A DNA stretch of 64,000 bases from Cycas panzhihuaensis. Its lineage: Eukaryota; Cycadophyta. The stretch is taken from NCBI GenBank assembly GCA_023213395.1, contig CM041465.1, positions 2,790,001 through 2,854,000 of the forward strand, written 5' to 3'. Positions 22,052-34,849 of this stretch are shown here, piece after piece; the first letter of the stretch is position 1, and the number at the start of each line of letters is the position of its first letter. Under the pieces are notes generated by a model that saw only the letters and a program-made list of their open reading frames with translations, was not told the origin of the DNA and did no database searches. The position numbers were made by a program, and so were the translations under genes.

Positions 22052-23527
22052 TTTTATCTCTAATAATCTAATTTTGTCTCTTAAATATTTGAGTCTTTCT
22101 CTTCCAAGAGGTTTTGTCAGAAGATCTGTAACTTGTTCAGCTGAGGGGCAATATTCCAAGTCTATCTCTTTATTACATACTTTTTCTCTTATGAAATGAT
22201 GATGAACTTCAATGTGCTTTGTTCTTGTATGTAGAACTGGATTTTTGGTCAGCTTGATGGCACTTTGATTGTCACATTTCAAGGAGGTTGCTTCTTTTTG
22301 CTGTTGATCTAAGTCGAACAGAAGTTTCCTTAACCATACAGCTTCACAGGTTGCCAACGTAGCTGCTTTGTATTCCACTTCTGTAGAGGAGAGAGCTAAT
22401 GTAGTTTGTTTCTTATTACACCATGAGATTACTGAGGCTCCTAAGAAGAAACAATATCCACTAGTGGATTTCCTTTATTCTTTGTCACCTACCCAGTCAG
22501 AGTCGCTGTACCCTGATATTTCGACTGGATACCCTTTCAAGTATACTAACTTGAAATCTGTTGTTCCTTTGAGGTACCTTAAGACTCTTTTTGTAGTTTG
22601 CCAATGTCTCAACTTTGGATTTTGCATGTATCTGGATATTAGTCCTACTGAGTAGGATATGTCAAGCCTGGTGGCTATTAAATAAATTAGACTTCTAATC
22701 ATTTGTCTATACAATGTGACATCTACATCCTTTTCTATACTATCTACTGTTAAGTCACAGTTTGGTTCCATGGATGTTGTGCATGGATTGCAATTCTCCA
22801 TTTGAAATCAAACAAGCAGACTTTTGATGTAGTTACTTTGGGACAAGGTTATATAGTTTTGATGCTGACCTACCTCTAGTCCCAAGTAGTAATTTAGAAG
22901 CCCTAAGTCTATCATTTCAAATTTTTACTGCAGTTAACTTTTGATCCACTTAATTCCTTCTTCATCATCTCCAGTGAGAAGCATATCATCTACATAGACA
23001 ACAATTATTGTTATCTTGTTGTTTGTTTTTCTTTTGTAGAGACTGGAGTTGGAGTTGCACCGAGCAAACTTATTTTCTTCAAGAAAATGATCTAATTTGG
23101 CATACCAGGCGCGTGGAGCTTGTTTTAGACCATACAGAGTCTCTTTTAACTTGCAAACTAGATTCTCCTGCCCCTGTTTTGTGTATCCTTCTGGTTGTTT
23201 CATATAGACTTCTTCTTCTAGCTCACTATTCAAGAAGGCACTTTTTACATCTAACTGTAAGATTTTCTAGTCTTGTGCTGCAGCCAAGGTAATTACTGTT
23301 CTTACTGTATTCATTTTTGCTACTAGAGAGAAAGTCTCATTAAAATCTACTCCTGTTGTTTGAGTGTACCCTTTTGCAACTAACCTTGCCTTGTATTTTT
23401 CTATTTTTCCATCCATTCCCCTTTTTGTTTTGTAAACCCATTTGCAGTTTACAGTGGATTTATTGGCAGGTAGTTCTACTAACTCCCACGTTTGATTCTT
23501 CTTGATTGAGTTCATTTCATTGTCCAT
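22046..23527 (-). pseudogene. copia-1 reverse transcriptase and RNase H
   Basis: RT motifs are clear: TWELVELP, KWVYKTK, EKYKARLVAKGYTQ and LYGLKQAPRAWYAKL. The catalytic YVDDM box is intact. RNase H carries SDSDWVGD (Asp), STEVEY (Glu), CDNQSA (Asp) and the terminal TDLLTKPLGRERL. Stops occur after the AAAQD, WIKS and GDKE segments, plus a small gap between 22,801 and 22,934, so no continuous product can be made. These domains copy the element RNA and remove it from the hybrid. Close relative of the copia at 41-46 kb, which has the same PPT. Confidence 0.93.
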
Positions 23528-24121
23528 TGTCGCTTTCCATTCTTGATGATCTTTTGCTTCTTGAAAGTTCTATGGTTTGACTTTGCTTAGAAGGGCTCTT
23601 GACCTTTGTCCCCGTGTTTTCTGTTCTATTACACTTCCTTCTTCAACTGTTTTAATGTACCATTTTGGCAGCTTTTTCTGTTTTCATAGGTCTTCTTTCT
23701 CGATCACGTCTTCTGGTACTTGACTAGTTGATGATGGATCTGCTTGTCCTTCTTCTGAAGTGATTTCTAAATCACTTCTTTTTTTAGCTTCTTGATTTTC
23801 TGAGGTAATTTTTGACTTATTTTCTTACTCATCTTCTTGCGTCCCTTTGTGTCTGACAGCTTCCTATTCATTTTCCTTCTCATCTTCTATTATTCTAATT
23901 TGTGAGGATTCAACAGAATTTTCTTCGTTAAAAACAACATCTCTACTTACATAAATTTTATTAGTTTTTGGATCTATGCATTTGTAGGCCTTTGAATTTT
24001 TACTGTAGCCTATCAAAATGCATTCTATGCTTTTTGCATCTAATTTGGACCTTCTTTTATTAGGAATATGCATAAATGCTTGGGTGCCAAAAATTTTGAG
24101 AAGACTTACATCAGGTTTTTG
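23528..24121 (-). pseudogene. copia-1 integrase C-terminal and linker region
   Basis: IPNKRRSKLDAKSIECILIG and NKIYVSRDVVFNEE (24,073-23,870) are the conserved copia integrase C-terminal segments. A Ser/Glu-rich variable linker to the RT follows with frameshifts. Confidence 0.85.
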
Positions 24122-25207
24122 TCATGTCCAAGCTTCTTCTGGGGTGATATCCTTTAATACTTTTGTTGGACTTCTGTTTATCAGGTAGCATGCTATACTG
24201 ACTACTTCTACCCAATATGTTTTTGATATTTTGGTTCCATACATCATGCTTCGAGCCATTTCCATCAGAGTTTTATTCTTTCTTTTGGCCACTCCATTTG
24301 ACTGAGGGGTATAAGGAGTTGTAATCTGTCTATGAATCCCTCGATCCTTGCAGTAATTTAAAAACTCCTTTGATATATATTCCCCTCCTCCATCTGATTT
24401 GATGCATTTGATTTTTGTTCCTGATTCTAGCTCTGCTTCTACTTTGAATTTTTTAAATGTTTCAAAAACTTCTGATTTATTATGCAAAAAATATACCCAT
24501 ACTTTCTGAGTGAAATCATCAATGAAAGTTAAAAAATATCTGCATCCATTAATTGTGAGAGATGTAATTGGACCACAAATATCTGTATGTATCAATTCTA
24601 ATTTTGTCTAAGCTCTCCAAATGCTTTCTTTAAAAGGAAGTCTATGCTATTTTCTAAGTTGACAACCTTTACAAACAAATTTATCTGATGAAATATTAGG
24701 TAGACCATTAACCATTCCTAATTTTTCCATTTGTTTAAGTGTATCAATTGAGAGATGTCCATACCTCAAATGCCAAGCTTTATTATTAGATTTAGAAGCA
24801 GTACAAGCTTTTTCTTCTAGATAAGGAAGTATAGGATCTGACAAGAGTTTATAAAGATCATTACATCTGATTCCTTTTTCAATAATTTTCCCACCTCTCT
24901 TCATGTCTAGAATATGACAATTCCCTTCTTCATCGAAAATGGTTCTCAACCCTTTTTTGCTTAATTGAAAAACAGAGAGGAGATTCATTTTTAGATCTGG
25001 TACAAATAGAACATTTCCAATTATTTTTTCATTCCCATCCAGATTTACTGAGATAGTTCCAATCCCTTTTATATTAAGGGAATACTTATCACCCAGTTCC
25101 ACTGGTTTGTCCATATTGTAGGGTTTCATGGTTTCAAACCATTCTTCCCAACTTGTCATATGTTTAGAAGCTCCTAAGTCTATGTACCATATGTCTTTGT
25201 CTTTCAT
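24122..25207 (-). pseudogene. copia-1 protease, GAG-pre-integrase and integrase
   Basis: The protease site reads WYIDLGASKHM where active copies have DSGAS, so the Ser next to the catalytic Asp is Leu. The GAG-pre-integrase domain follows (AWHLRYGHLSIDTLKQMEKL, then CKGCQLRK with the zinc ligands). The integrase core has HTDICGP (first Asp) and KSDGGGEY (second Asp). The third catalytic residue, Glu in the family's AERKN, is Lys here (NGVAKRKNKTL). A stop at about 24,600 separates pre-integrase from core. The protein would be inactive even without the stops. Confidence 0.9.
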
Positions 25208-25379
25208 ACCGGTAACTAACGCTATGATGAAAGCTGTCTCTTCTTCCTCCTCCTCTTTGTCCTTCTCTTTACTGTAGCCTCCAATGGGTCACTTTCCTTT
25301 CTGAATTTCACTTCGTCTTTGTGGACATTGATATGGATAGTGTCAACTTTATCCATAATAGTAGCAAATATCAAAGATT

Positions 25380-26176
25380 CTGCAACTGCTGGCAAAGTGC
25401 CTGGTTCTTCCACAGTTGTAACAGACCCTATTTTCTCTGCTCTATCCTTGCCCTCTGGAACTTTGCCAGTGTCCTCGTCCTCGGAAGTCTATTGTTCTAC
25501 TTTGTCCTTGAAATTATTATCTCCCTCTTGGCCCGAGATTCAGTCTAGACGTAAATGCATCCTCCAATTCTATCGTATTTTCATACCTTTTGTTTCTCTA
25601 TTCTTGTCTAAGCAACAATCCTGTCAATTCATCAAGAGTTAACTTGTCTAACCTATCATTGTCTATGATAGTATTGATAATTGTGTCAAATGACTTTGGT
25701 AACCTTGCAGTTACAATTTCTACTAGGTCTTGTTCATAAATTAAACCTCCAGCACTTAAGAGATTATTTCTGACAATAATAATTTTATGCATAAAATCCT
25801 CTACCTCTTTATTTTCTTTCATGTGAAGCTTGTACAGTTCTTCTTTGAGTGCAATTATTCTTGCCTTATTCTTTTGTCCATATAAGTTTTCCAAGCATTT
25901 CCATATTTCAGATGCCAAATTTAATTTTTCCACATAGACTAAAACTGAATCTGAAATTGACATTTTCAATGTGAGACTGGCCATATTATTTCTTTCAATC
26001 CAACTTCCTAGCTTATCATCACCAACTGGAGGATGTTTTTCTGTCCCTTCAGCAATTTCCCAGGTATTTTTCACCTTCAAAATTATTTCTAACTTGATTT
26101 TCCACACATGATAGTTAGAACTAGTTAATTTTTCTGGTTCAGGCAGAGAAATGAGGGATGAAGATATTTTCATCAA
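25380..26176 (-). pseudogene. copia-1 gag with CCHC zinc knuckles
   Basis: The open part (26,176-25,598, about 192 codons) is a UBN2-type copia gag. Its landmarks are the N-terminal LTSSNYHVWKIKLE (DUF4219 region), WIERNNMASLTLKMSISDSV, LYGQKNKARIIALKEELYKL and LPKSFDTIINTI. After a TAG stop the frame continues to a zinc knuckle CYNCGRTRHFASSC (about 25,383-25,427). A second, degenerate knuckle follows. The start Met at 26,176 fits the family. Confidence 0.92.
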
Positions 26177-26718
26177 GTCAAAAGACAGAGTTTAGAGCCT
26201 GTCTGTACAGCTGTACAAATTTCCATACAGAACCCTAGGTGTATGGCTTAAACAAGAAAATACCTCAAAGGAAGGTAGAAGAGAGAAAACTACTCCAGAA
26301 GGAAAAATGGTAGGTAGGGCAGAAAATTAATCTTTGAATATGGATGCAAATTCAATGTATTGATACTAAGAAGGGTTTTTGATTGGAAATACCTGATATT
26401 CTAAGAAAATCGTGAAGATTTTTGAGATGAATCCTCCAAAAATGTGTGGACTAATTCAGGCTTGATTTGGCCTTGAAAATGACCTCAGATGACTTGGATC
26501 CAGAAGAGAAATGTACTCAGCGTGCTTTGATCTACCTCCCCACCAAATTTCATTGCGATCTAACACTTTTGAAAAAAACTCATCCGTACAGGTCCGTACG
26601 ATTCCGTATGCCAGAGCAATGATGAAGCAGATATCCTAACTACCTTGTCTGTTTCTTCTATCCTTGATGGAACTTCTAGACAGGAGAAATTTTTCAAAAA
26701 AGATCAGTTTGGGTGACT

Positions 26719-26729
26719 GCTCGATACCA
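26719..26729 (-). promoter_or_regulatory. copia-1 primer-binding site
   Basis: The minus-strand sequence TGGTATCGAGC lies directly inside the 5' LTR. It is the initiator tRNA-Met site with one A missing. Confidence 0.85.
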
Positions 26730-26953
26730 TGATGAAAAGCAGCAAAGACCGATCCGAATTAGGCAGAGAAGAAGTGTATTTTACATTGAGATTCAACCTT
26801 CTTAAGTATACATCAACAATGTGATGGTTACAACCTCTAATGTAACCAATCACTCTGATACTGCCAAGTGGCATCATCTTACACTATGACTATATTGAGT
26901 GTGGTCTTAACATGACCCCCTTTCATACCTAGATAAAACATTATATCTTAACA
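26730..26953 (-). repeat. copia-1 5' LTR
   Basis: The 224-bp repeat is the counterpart of 21,813-22,038. On the minus strand this LTR drives transcription of the element. Confidence 0.96.
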
Positions 26954-29900
26954 TCAACTGAAGGAGAATTATAGTTTAAAGTAAGTTTCACTCTTAATGA
27001 AGAGAAGGAGGTGTTAGTTATCAGTTTTCTATGTTAAATCTATTAAGTAAATCTAAGACATATTTAGATTGGAAAATATAAATTCTAGAATTTATTTAGC
27101 AAACATATAAATCAAGAGAGTAATATAACAAATATAAGTTTATCATTTCAAAGTTAACCATGAGTTTGATTTTTAAGTTGATAATTATTAAGGATAAATA
27201 ACTAGTAATGATGATACTGTCAACATAAAGGTCTAAAAGAATGATATTATTATATTCTTTCTTAAAATATAGGTTGGGATTAATAACATACTTTTAAAAT
27301 TTATTGCTTAAAATATATTTATTAATTTTGTCGTACCAAGCCTTATGGGCTTGTTTAAGGCCATTAAGTGATTTTTTAATTTTATAAATAAGATTAAGAT
27401 CATGTTATATAATGTTTTTCAACTAAGTTACCCTTCAAGAAAGCCCTATTTACATCTATTTAATAGACTGTTTAACTAAATTTAGTTGCTAAATAAATAA
27501 TAAATTTAATTATGTTCATTTTATAATTATAGTAAAACTTTAGTTATAATTTATTCTAATAACTTAAGGAAAACCCTTTGTTACCAACCTAGCTTTGTAC
27601 TTTTTAATTGTACCATCTAAGTTATATTTAATATAAGAAAACCATCTATGTTCATTTAAATTCTTTTTAGATTATAGAGGGATTAAATTTCAAGTGCAGG
27701 TTTTTAACAATACATCATACTCATCATTCATCACTATTCACTAAGCTAAATTCTTCTTGGATTTTTTAAAGCTTTATGGTTTAGATTAAGATATAACTTT
27801 AACCATTAAGGTAATATTAGCCTACTGTTTATGAGATTTAGTCCTTCTAGTAATTAGAAGATTACCAACTTCAAATCTAATAACTTCAATGGCCATTTAG
27901 ACCCATTTTAGCTATTTTTGTTCTTGAGGAGTTTTATCAATAGGGTTAGTGAATATTAGTTGTGAATAATTTTGATTCTTTATATAAGAGTCACTAACAG
28001 AAAAATTTTAAAGTTATTATTATAAGTCATCAACTTCTTTCATAATTCTAGGACTTCATATTAATGTATTAAGTTCACTTAAATGTTGTATTAACAATGT
28101 ATAAGAGAGTACAAATATAATCACTGATTGTGTTAGAACTTAAGCCTTCTTTGTTAAACTTAACATGTCTTCTAATAGAGATATTAGGTGTAACATGATT
28201 AAATAATCTGTATCCCTTACATTCTTCATTGTAACTAATAAAGACATACCTATAATATTTAAGATCTAACCTCTTTTCTTCTTTCTTCTAGGTTATGAGC
28301 CTAAAAAATACCTCCAAATATTTTTTAATGTTTTACTATGGGTTTCCTACTTGATTATTTTTTTTGGAATAACAATATTTATAGTTTTAATAAAAAGTTT
28401 ATTAAGAAGATAATTCGAATAATTCATTACTTCTACCTAAAGTTTTAGATCTAACTATTTTGAATATAATATATATTTAACCGTTTCAACTAAAATTTGG
28501 TTTTTCCTTTCATCCATATCATTTTGTTGAGTGTGTAGTTAATAGAATGTTGAAATCTAATATTAATTTTCTTATTAAATTATATAAATTAATCACTTGA
28601 GTATTCTTTTACATTATCAATTTAAAGAGTTTATATTCGAAAGTTAAATTTTTTTTGCTAAAACTTTAAATTTAAGAAATTTATCAAATATTTTATTATA
28701 CTTTTTTATTATATAGATCTAATATTTTCTAAAGAAACTATCTATAAAAGTAATAAAATATGTGTTTTTTGAATAGGAAGGGACCTAAAATGGTTCACAT
28801 ATATCGAAATAAACTAATTATAAAGGTTGTTTAGTTTTAAAAGTTATTTTCTCTATGAATGGATCCATGTGTTATTTACTTAGCACATAGGCTTTATAAA
28901 TACCACATAGAACAGAAAATTTAATAGCACAAGGTTGGTTAAGGATTCACAATTATTTACAATTTATCATAACTAATATAGCTAAAATATGCATGCTATA
29001 ATTTGTTAACTAGACTTAATTATGCTATGTAAGAAGTAAAAGTTATTTTCTTAACTCATTTTATTAAGTTAAAAAGATTAGAAAGACTAGTTCTATGATC
29101 ATATAATCCCGAAGAAACTACTATAATGTTACTAAGAGGTTGTTTTATTATGGATTTATATATCCATAATTCTAATACTAAATCTTTTCTATAGATTTGA
29201 TAAATTGATAAGAGATTTAATAATAACCTTGGGACACATAATGCATTATTAATACAACCATTTTTTAATGGAACATCATTAGTTTAGTAATTTTTAACTG
29301 AGAATCACTTCCAAAAGGGATTTTCTCACTAGAATTAAGCCCATATTCATACAAGAAGAAATAGTCCTACTATCCTATTATATAATGGGAAGCACTAGAG
29401 TTTAAAAGCTAAGGGGGTAAAAGTTGTGTTGGTGTAAAGAAGGTAAAAGTAGATACAATTAAGTACCTATAGGATTTTACTAAATGCCTTTAGAGGTCTT
29501 CCATACGTCTGCAATTATGTACTTTCTATAGATATCTTTGATAAGACCTTTTCTATAGCAATAGGTATAAGTTTAAATTGTACCTTAATCGTATTTTATA
29601 TTTTGAGTGTATTTTTTATTAAAATTTATGAGATTGGGATGTGTTAGATGACACTTCATTGATTATTGATTAAAATTTCTACGTGAAATAGAAATCTTAG
29701 ATTTGAATTATTAAATTTTGAAAGAGGACATATGTTTTATTATTAAGGTCTTGAGTTATTAAAAATTATATTTGTATTTTATGGTCATTAATTTTAAGGT
29801 TTATATTATTGACATGACTTGGCCTACAAGGAAAAAACCTATGGAGGGTCTTAAATCTTGTCAGTTTATATAACATAGATTGATATTCAACTATTTAGCT

Positions 29901-30340
29901 TATTAATTCATCTTTGATTATAAGTTTTTGACAACTTATTTATGGTAAGGATGATGAGTTCTTATGATAGTATTATCATTAACTTTTAGTAAGGACTTGA
30001 TACAACTTTTTAAATTAATATTGATTAATTGTAGAGTGGATAAAAAATCTTTCACTATAGTATAATCTTTAAATTTGAGATCATACAATTTTTATTCTAG
30101 GATAGCAACTTATATAGTGTTAACTTTATCAAATTTAGTTTTCAATTTCATCCAAATTAAGGCTAGTTTATTTAAACAAGTAAACCGCATACAAAGGTTT
30201 AAGGATATAGAGGAAAGGATGGTCCCTAAGGTGCCATCACAGTTCATCAGATATAATAAGTGTGCATATGATATTATGTTTTCAAGTATCTTGAATTTCC
30301 CTATGATATATCTCTACACCTTTTATTATTTAATATAGTA
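26954..30340 (-). pseudogene. Old Ty1/copia element: gag, integrase and RT part
   Basis: This is the other half of the element interrupted by copia-1. Going downward, gag-like fragments are at 30.3-29.6 kb and integrase remnants at about 29.4-28.2 kb. RT is at 27.7-27.0 kb, with KKYKARLVTKGFS, QMDVNRAFLKGNL (read as YxMDV) and SLNGLKQAHKAWYDK matching copia RT. Stops occur every few codons. The RT end runs straight into the RNase H half at 21,807 when copia-1 and one TSD are removed. No 5' LTR was recognised. Confidence 0.75.
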
Positions 30341-31182
30341 AGAGATTCGACCTTTTACTTGACATAATCATAGCCCATTAACATTAGAGTTTTGGTCATC
30401 GGAATAACTCCTAAAAAAATCATTTAAAGTGGGTGACTAGTGTCTTGTTATAGGTGTGTTTAATGCTTTTAAGGATGATTAGAAGAGGCACATTTAAAAA
30501 AATATAGATATTAAGACAAAAATAAAAAAACACTAGCTGATAAAAAAATATCTTAATAAATCATAAATAAGAGGATATTGTTATAATAAAAGAAGTTGTT
30601 AACATCCATAGGTTTGAAATAAATTTATTGCAAAAATATCTATAAATTTAATATTTAATAGATATCTATTAAGTTTTTAATAAACATTCATAGAAATAAT
30701 AAGGTTTATTTATAATGTACATGCCATAATATTCATCAAATTATAATGCATAGTTTGTTTAAAAAAAATGATATTTAAATATATCTCACAAAAATATATC
30801 ATATTTATATTAGTGCTTTAAAAATTATATGTTATTAACATTCATAGATTAGTTTGTAAATTTGTCAAATTAACAAGTACAACATTGATATAACATGAGT
30901 GAAATATAAACCAAGGAAATATTCACCATAGTTACATAAAAGGTCAAAAGTTAAATATGATTTATACACGTTTATTTTAAAGAAAAAGTTGTGTTTATAG
31001 TAGCCCTTTATTTATGTAATATTATCATATAAAAAATAATCGTATCTATTTAAATATAATTGTGTGTTTGTAGGTGCAACACTAGCATATATATGAATGA
31101 TCTTTTTGATATTAAATATTAATGTTTATTTTAGGGTTCATAGCCTTGGGTTATAAACCTCCCTTTTAATATTGATATTAAT
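30341..31182. other. AT-rich region without recognised features
   Basis: No ORF, LTR or conserved domain seen. It may contain the lost 5' LTR of the old copia or the 3' flank of the LINE. Confidence 0.35.
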
Positions 31183-31193
31183 TATATATATAT

Positions 31194-31236
<43 letters not shown>
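31183..31236. repeat. (TA)n(GA)n microsatellite
   Basis: A short TA run leads into about 19 GA units, next to the 3' end of the LINE. Confidence 0.95.
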
Positions 31237-31238
<2 letters not shown>

Positions 31239-31400
31239 AGGTTTAAATAAATGTGGGGATTTAGAAGGGGACCCCAACCCCTTTGTAAAATCTACAAAAC
31301 TGGCCTTTTGGATCTGTCGTGACAAGCCCACAACCTAGCTTCAACTAAAATCAAACTTGATATAACTACTAGACCACCCATGCCATGACAAGCCCGGTGG

Positions 31401-31900
31401 CTAGTCTACATCAAATTGCCTATCTGCCATGACAAGACTGGTGGATAGGTCATAATACTTATCAAGGTTTATACCTTCCATATGTTTCCTAACTAGATCC
31501 ATAATCTCTTTAGGGACCATATCCATCCAAACCTTACTTCTTTTAAATTGGACTCCCCAATTAGCCAGACCATCTACCACCCCATTTCCTTCCCTATAAG
31601 TGTGGATCACCTAGATGTTTACTCTACTTTGAAGATCCTGCTTAGCATCATTAATCATATGTCTATGTTTCCAATCTGCCTCTACTTCCCCTCTAATTAA
31701 TTTTATTGTGTTCATTGAATCTCCTTCTAAAATCACCCTGTTAAGCCTTACCGAGAATATCCTCTCCATAGCTTTTCCTATCTCATCTAGTTCAATACTA
31801 TAATCAGTATAGGTCTCATAGTAATCAACGAAGGCCTAGCTCACCTTCCCTTTGGCATTTTGGTAGACTTCCCCACCCCCATCTTCATGAGGTTTACCTT
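31401..31900 (-). pseudogene. LINE ORF2 RNase H domain
   Basis: The C-terminal part reads VIHTYREGNGVVDGLANWG, the HxxREGNxxADxLA motif of plant LINE RNase H. Upstream frames contain the IELDEIGKAME (Glu) and LEGDSMN (Asp) segments. It is the last domain of ORF2, found in plant L1 elements but absent from animal L1. Confidence 0.85.
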
Positions 31901-32261
31901 TTACCATACCGTCGAAGTTGATTTTGACCCATCTCTTAGGAGCGGGGTGCCATCCATACTACCTTTTTTGAATCATTTTTATTTTGATATTCCTAATTTC
32001 CTATTTCTCCAAGGACTTCCTTTCCTTAGATGGGATGAATATTTCTTCCTCTTCTTTCAATGTATATTACATAGCAACATAGAGTGTCCTAAAAAACTTG
32101 GAGCTATCCATATATTTCTCTTTGAAAATTCTCTTATTCCTCTCTTTCTAAAGATTCCACATCATCATAGGAAGAGATATCATCCATAAGGACCTTAGAG
32201 TTTTATATTTGAAAGGGCTTTTCCATGAGGCAACCAAGTCCTTCACATTGCCGAGGAAGAC

Positions 32262-32627
32262 CTAAACTATACCAAAAATGCTCAAAAGTAGCTTCCACAG
32301 TTCCCTAGAGTAGGAGTAGTGCAACAATATATGATTGATAGACTCCTCCTCTTTTTGACATAAAACACATTTGTTTGCCAATGAGAATCCTCTTTTTCTT
32401 AAATTGTCCAAGGTTAGGATCTTATTCTTAAGGTAGAGCCACCAAAAGATGGCTACCTTAGAGATTAAGCCCATATTCCATACATCCCCTAGCACCTCAT
32501 TCTTATCTATTCCTTTTTCTAAGATCAGGAATAAATAACCTAATTTCACCAAATATTCCCTATAGGAGAACCATAGCCAGATTATGGAATCTGGCTTGGG
32601 ATATCTAGGGATATAGATTTTACTCAA
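32262..32627 (-). pseudogene. LINE ORF2 zf-RVT domain
   Basis: SKVAIFWWLYLKNKILTLDN, CVLCQKEEESINHILLHYSY and SRELW match the plant zinc-binding region in reverse transcriptases (CxxC, then H-x4-C, here with the last Cys replaced by Tyr). It is open over 121 codons. Confidence 0.9.
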
Positions 32628-33559
32628 CTCATGCCTAAGTGCCTCAATCTACTCTTCATTCATACAATTATGAGAAATGTCATCAAAATGCCTGTAGTTC
32701 TTTATACCTCCTCAAGTCTCCTAATAGCACTTAACTTTCCTCCCATATAAGCTTTAACAAATGTCTTGGATGCAGCCAATAACTGGTCTCTCATTCAATT
32801 AGGGTTGTCCATACCAGACATCCTCCCATAAGTTAATCCTCTCCCCATCCCCCAAGCACCATTGAGCTCCCTTCACTAATAGCTTCCTTACGTAAGTTAG
32901 ACTCCTTTATATCGCAAAACCTAGCTTACCTGAGAGATCATCACTCAGATATTATTTGTCCCTGAGGTATTTTTGGGTCATAATCACATACCACAGGCTT
33001 TTATCCTTCCTATCCACTCTCCATCCTAATTTAGCCACCAAAGCCTTGTTAAAGCAAGCAATATTTTTAACATTCAACCTATTAACCCATTTAGGGAAAC
33101 ACACTTTCTCCTAAGCTACTAAATGAATTTTGTCCTTCTCCTCTACTCTGGACCGCAAGAACCTTTTTTGAATAGATTTTAAGGCATTAATAACCTTCAT
33201 TAGGCACCTGAACAATGATATCATATAGGTTGGGATACTCTAGAGAGAGGCCATCAATAGTTGAAGTTTTCTTACTTATGAAAGGAGAGCTCCCTTCTAG
33301 CCAGCCAACTTCCTTTGCACCCTATCGATAGTCATGTTCCACAGATCCTTCTCCATTCTACCCACAAATAGTAGCATGCTAAGGATATAGTTGGAAGCCT
33401 CTTGATAGGCATTTCAAGTACCCTACTAATAGTTCTTTAGGTTCTCTCCATGGTGTTTAGAAAATATATATTGCTCTTATTGAGATTTATCATCTAGTTC
33501 ATTGTAACCTTAAACCTTTCAAACTCACTCTTTATGGCTCTAACTTTCACAATGACATC

Positions 33560-34636
33560 CCTCCTTGGTAAAATATTATCATCTAGAAAATGATGATGAA
33601 CTACATTATACATCCCTAAGGTCGGCTACCTTCCTAGACTCCTCCATAGACCTTCCTATCATATTTTCTATGATAATGAATATGTACGAGGCTAAGGGCT
33701 CCCCTTGCCTCAAACCTCTGAAGCTTGGGAAAAAGGTTGTCAAATTGCCATTAACAATTATAGAGAACTTTAGCTTCAAGATATAACTATTTATCCACCT
33801 CACCCAATAGTCTCGAAGCTAAAAGCTTTGATGCAATCCATTAGGCACTCCCATGACACCCTTTCGTAGGCCTTAGAAAGGTCAATTTTTATAAGTATCC
33901 CATACTCTTTCTTCTATGAGGTCAAATGGATAATTTTATGGACCATAATTATTCCATCTCATATTTATTTGCCTTTTATGAAACCATCCTAATTAGGTGA
34001 TATAACTAGAGGCAGGGTACTCCTAAGCCTATTGGATAATATCTTTGACAAAATTTTATACTTCACATTATAGAGACTGATGCGTTTAAAGTCCTCCATC
34101 CTTTTTGAATTTTCTTTCTTTGAAATCAGGACCAAAAAGATAGCCTACAATTCTCCATGGATCCTGCCATTCTCAAAGGATTTTATAGTAGCTTCTAACA
34201 CATCCTCTTTAATAATATCCCAATATTCCTAGAAAAAACCAATGAGGAAGTCATCTAGACTAGTTGATTTCTCCTTTTTCATACCAAAGACAACACTTTT
34301 AACTTCTTCTAGAGAGAATGGGGCTTCCAACACTCTATTTGTTTCTTTCCTAGCAATCTTAGGAATTAGGCAAAGTAGCTCTCTTGTGGCCCCCCTATCT
34401 TGCCATCCAAGTTCATTGAACATATCTTTGATGTAGTCAATCACCACTTCCTTTAAACCTCTCTGCTCTAAAATTTCCTTATCGTCCTTATTAACCAAGA
34501 CCTTGATTTGATTTTGAGATCTGTGTTTTAGTATTGTCATGTGGAAGAATTTCATATTTCTATCTCCCTCGACTAACCATAGGGCTCTAGATTTTTGCTT
34601 CCAATAGATCTCCTCATTTAGAAGGATCCCCTCCAA
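33560..34636 (-). pseudogene. LINE ORF2 reverse transcriptase
   Basis: The 135-codon frame at 34,636-34,229 has the region before the fingers (WLVEGDRNMKFFHMT, FSLEEVKSVVFGMKKEKS). Below it lie ILIKIDLSKAYERVSWE (motif A Asp), FRGLRQGEPLASYIFIII (motif B; GLRQGDPLSP in the family) and HHFLDDNIL (motif C; FADDT in the family, so Ala is Leu but both Asp remain). The domain primes cDNA synthesis on nicked chromosomal DNA. Frameshifts separate the motifs. Confidence 0.9.
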
Positions 34637-34849
34637 CTTAGAAAAGAGGCCTCTCTCCTTCTGATCTAGGGATTGAGATCTTCGTTCTTCCTAGATTTTT
34701 GCCTCTAGTTCCTTAAGCTCCCTTAGGATCTTGTTCTTTATTTCAAAAATGTTCCTATGGGATCTCTTATTCTATTCTTTAACCTAATGTTTCACCTAAT
34801 TTATCTTCTTAGAGAACCTTAAACATCATACAACCCTCTGCTAAAATGT

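Larger units (their letters stand above)
21813..26953 (-). mobile_element. Complete Ty1/copia retrotransposon 'copia-1'
   Basis: It has two LTRs (21,813-22,038 and 26,730-26,953) that are near-identical by eye. LTR termini are TG and CA. The 5-bp TSD is TCAAC. The primer-binding site is TGGTATCGAGC (26,719-26,729, initiator tRNA-Met with one base missing), and the polypurine tract AAGAGGGGG lies next to the 3' LTR. Gag, protease, integrase, RT and RNase H are in copia order. The reading frame is broken by several stops and the integrase has lost its catalytic Glu, so it cannot move on its own. It lies within the RT of an older copia element in the same orientation. Confidence 0.97.
21808..26958. 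repeat. Target-site duplication TCAAC flanking copia-1
   Basis: TCAAC is present at 21,808-21,812 and 26,954-26,958, immediately outside the two LTRs. It proves one insertion event into the older copia element. Confidence 0.95.

Noticed and set aside
30075-30338. 87-codon plus-strand ORF
   Set aside because: It is antisense to gag remnants of the old minus-strand copia; no domain.
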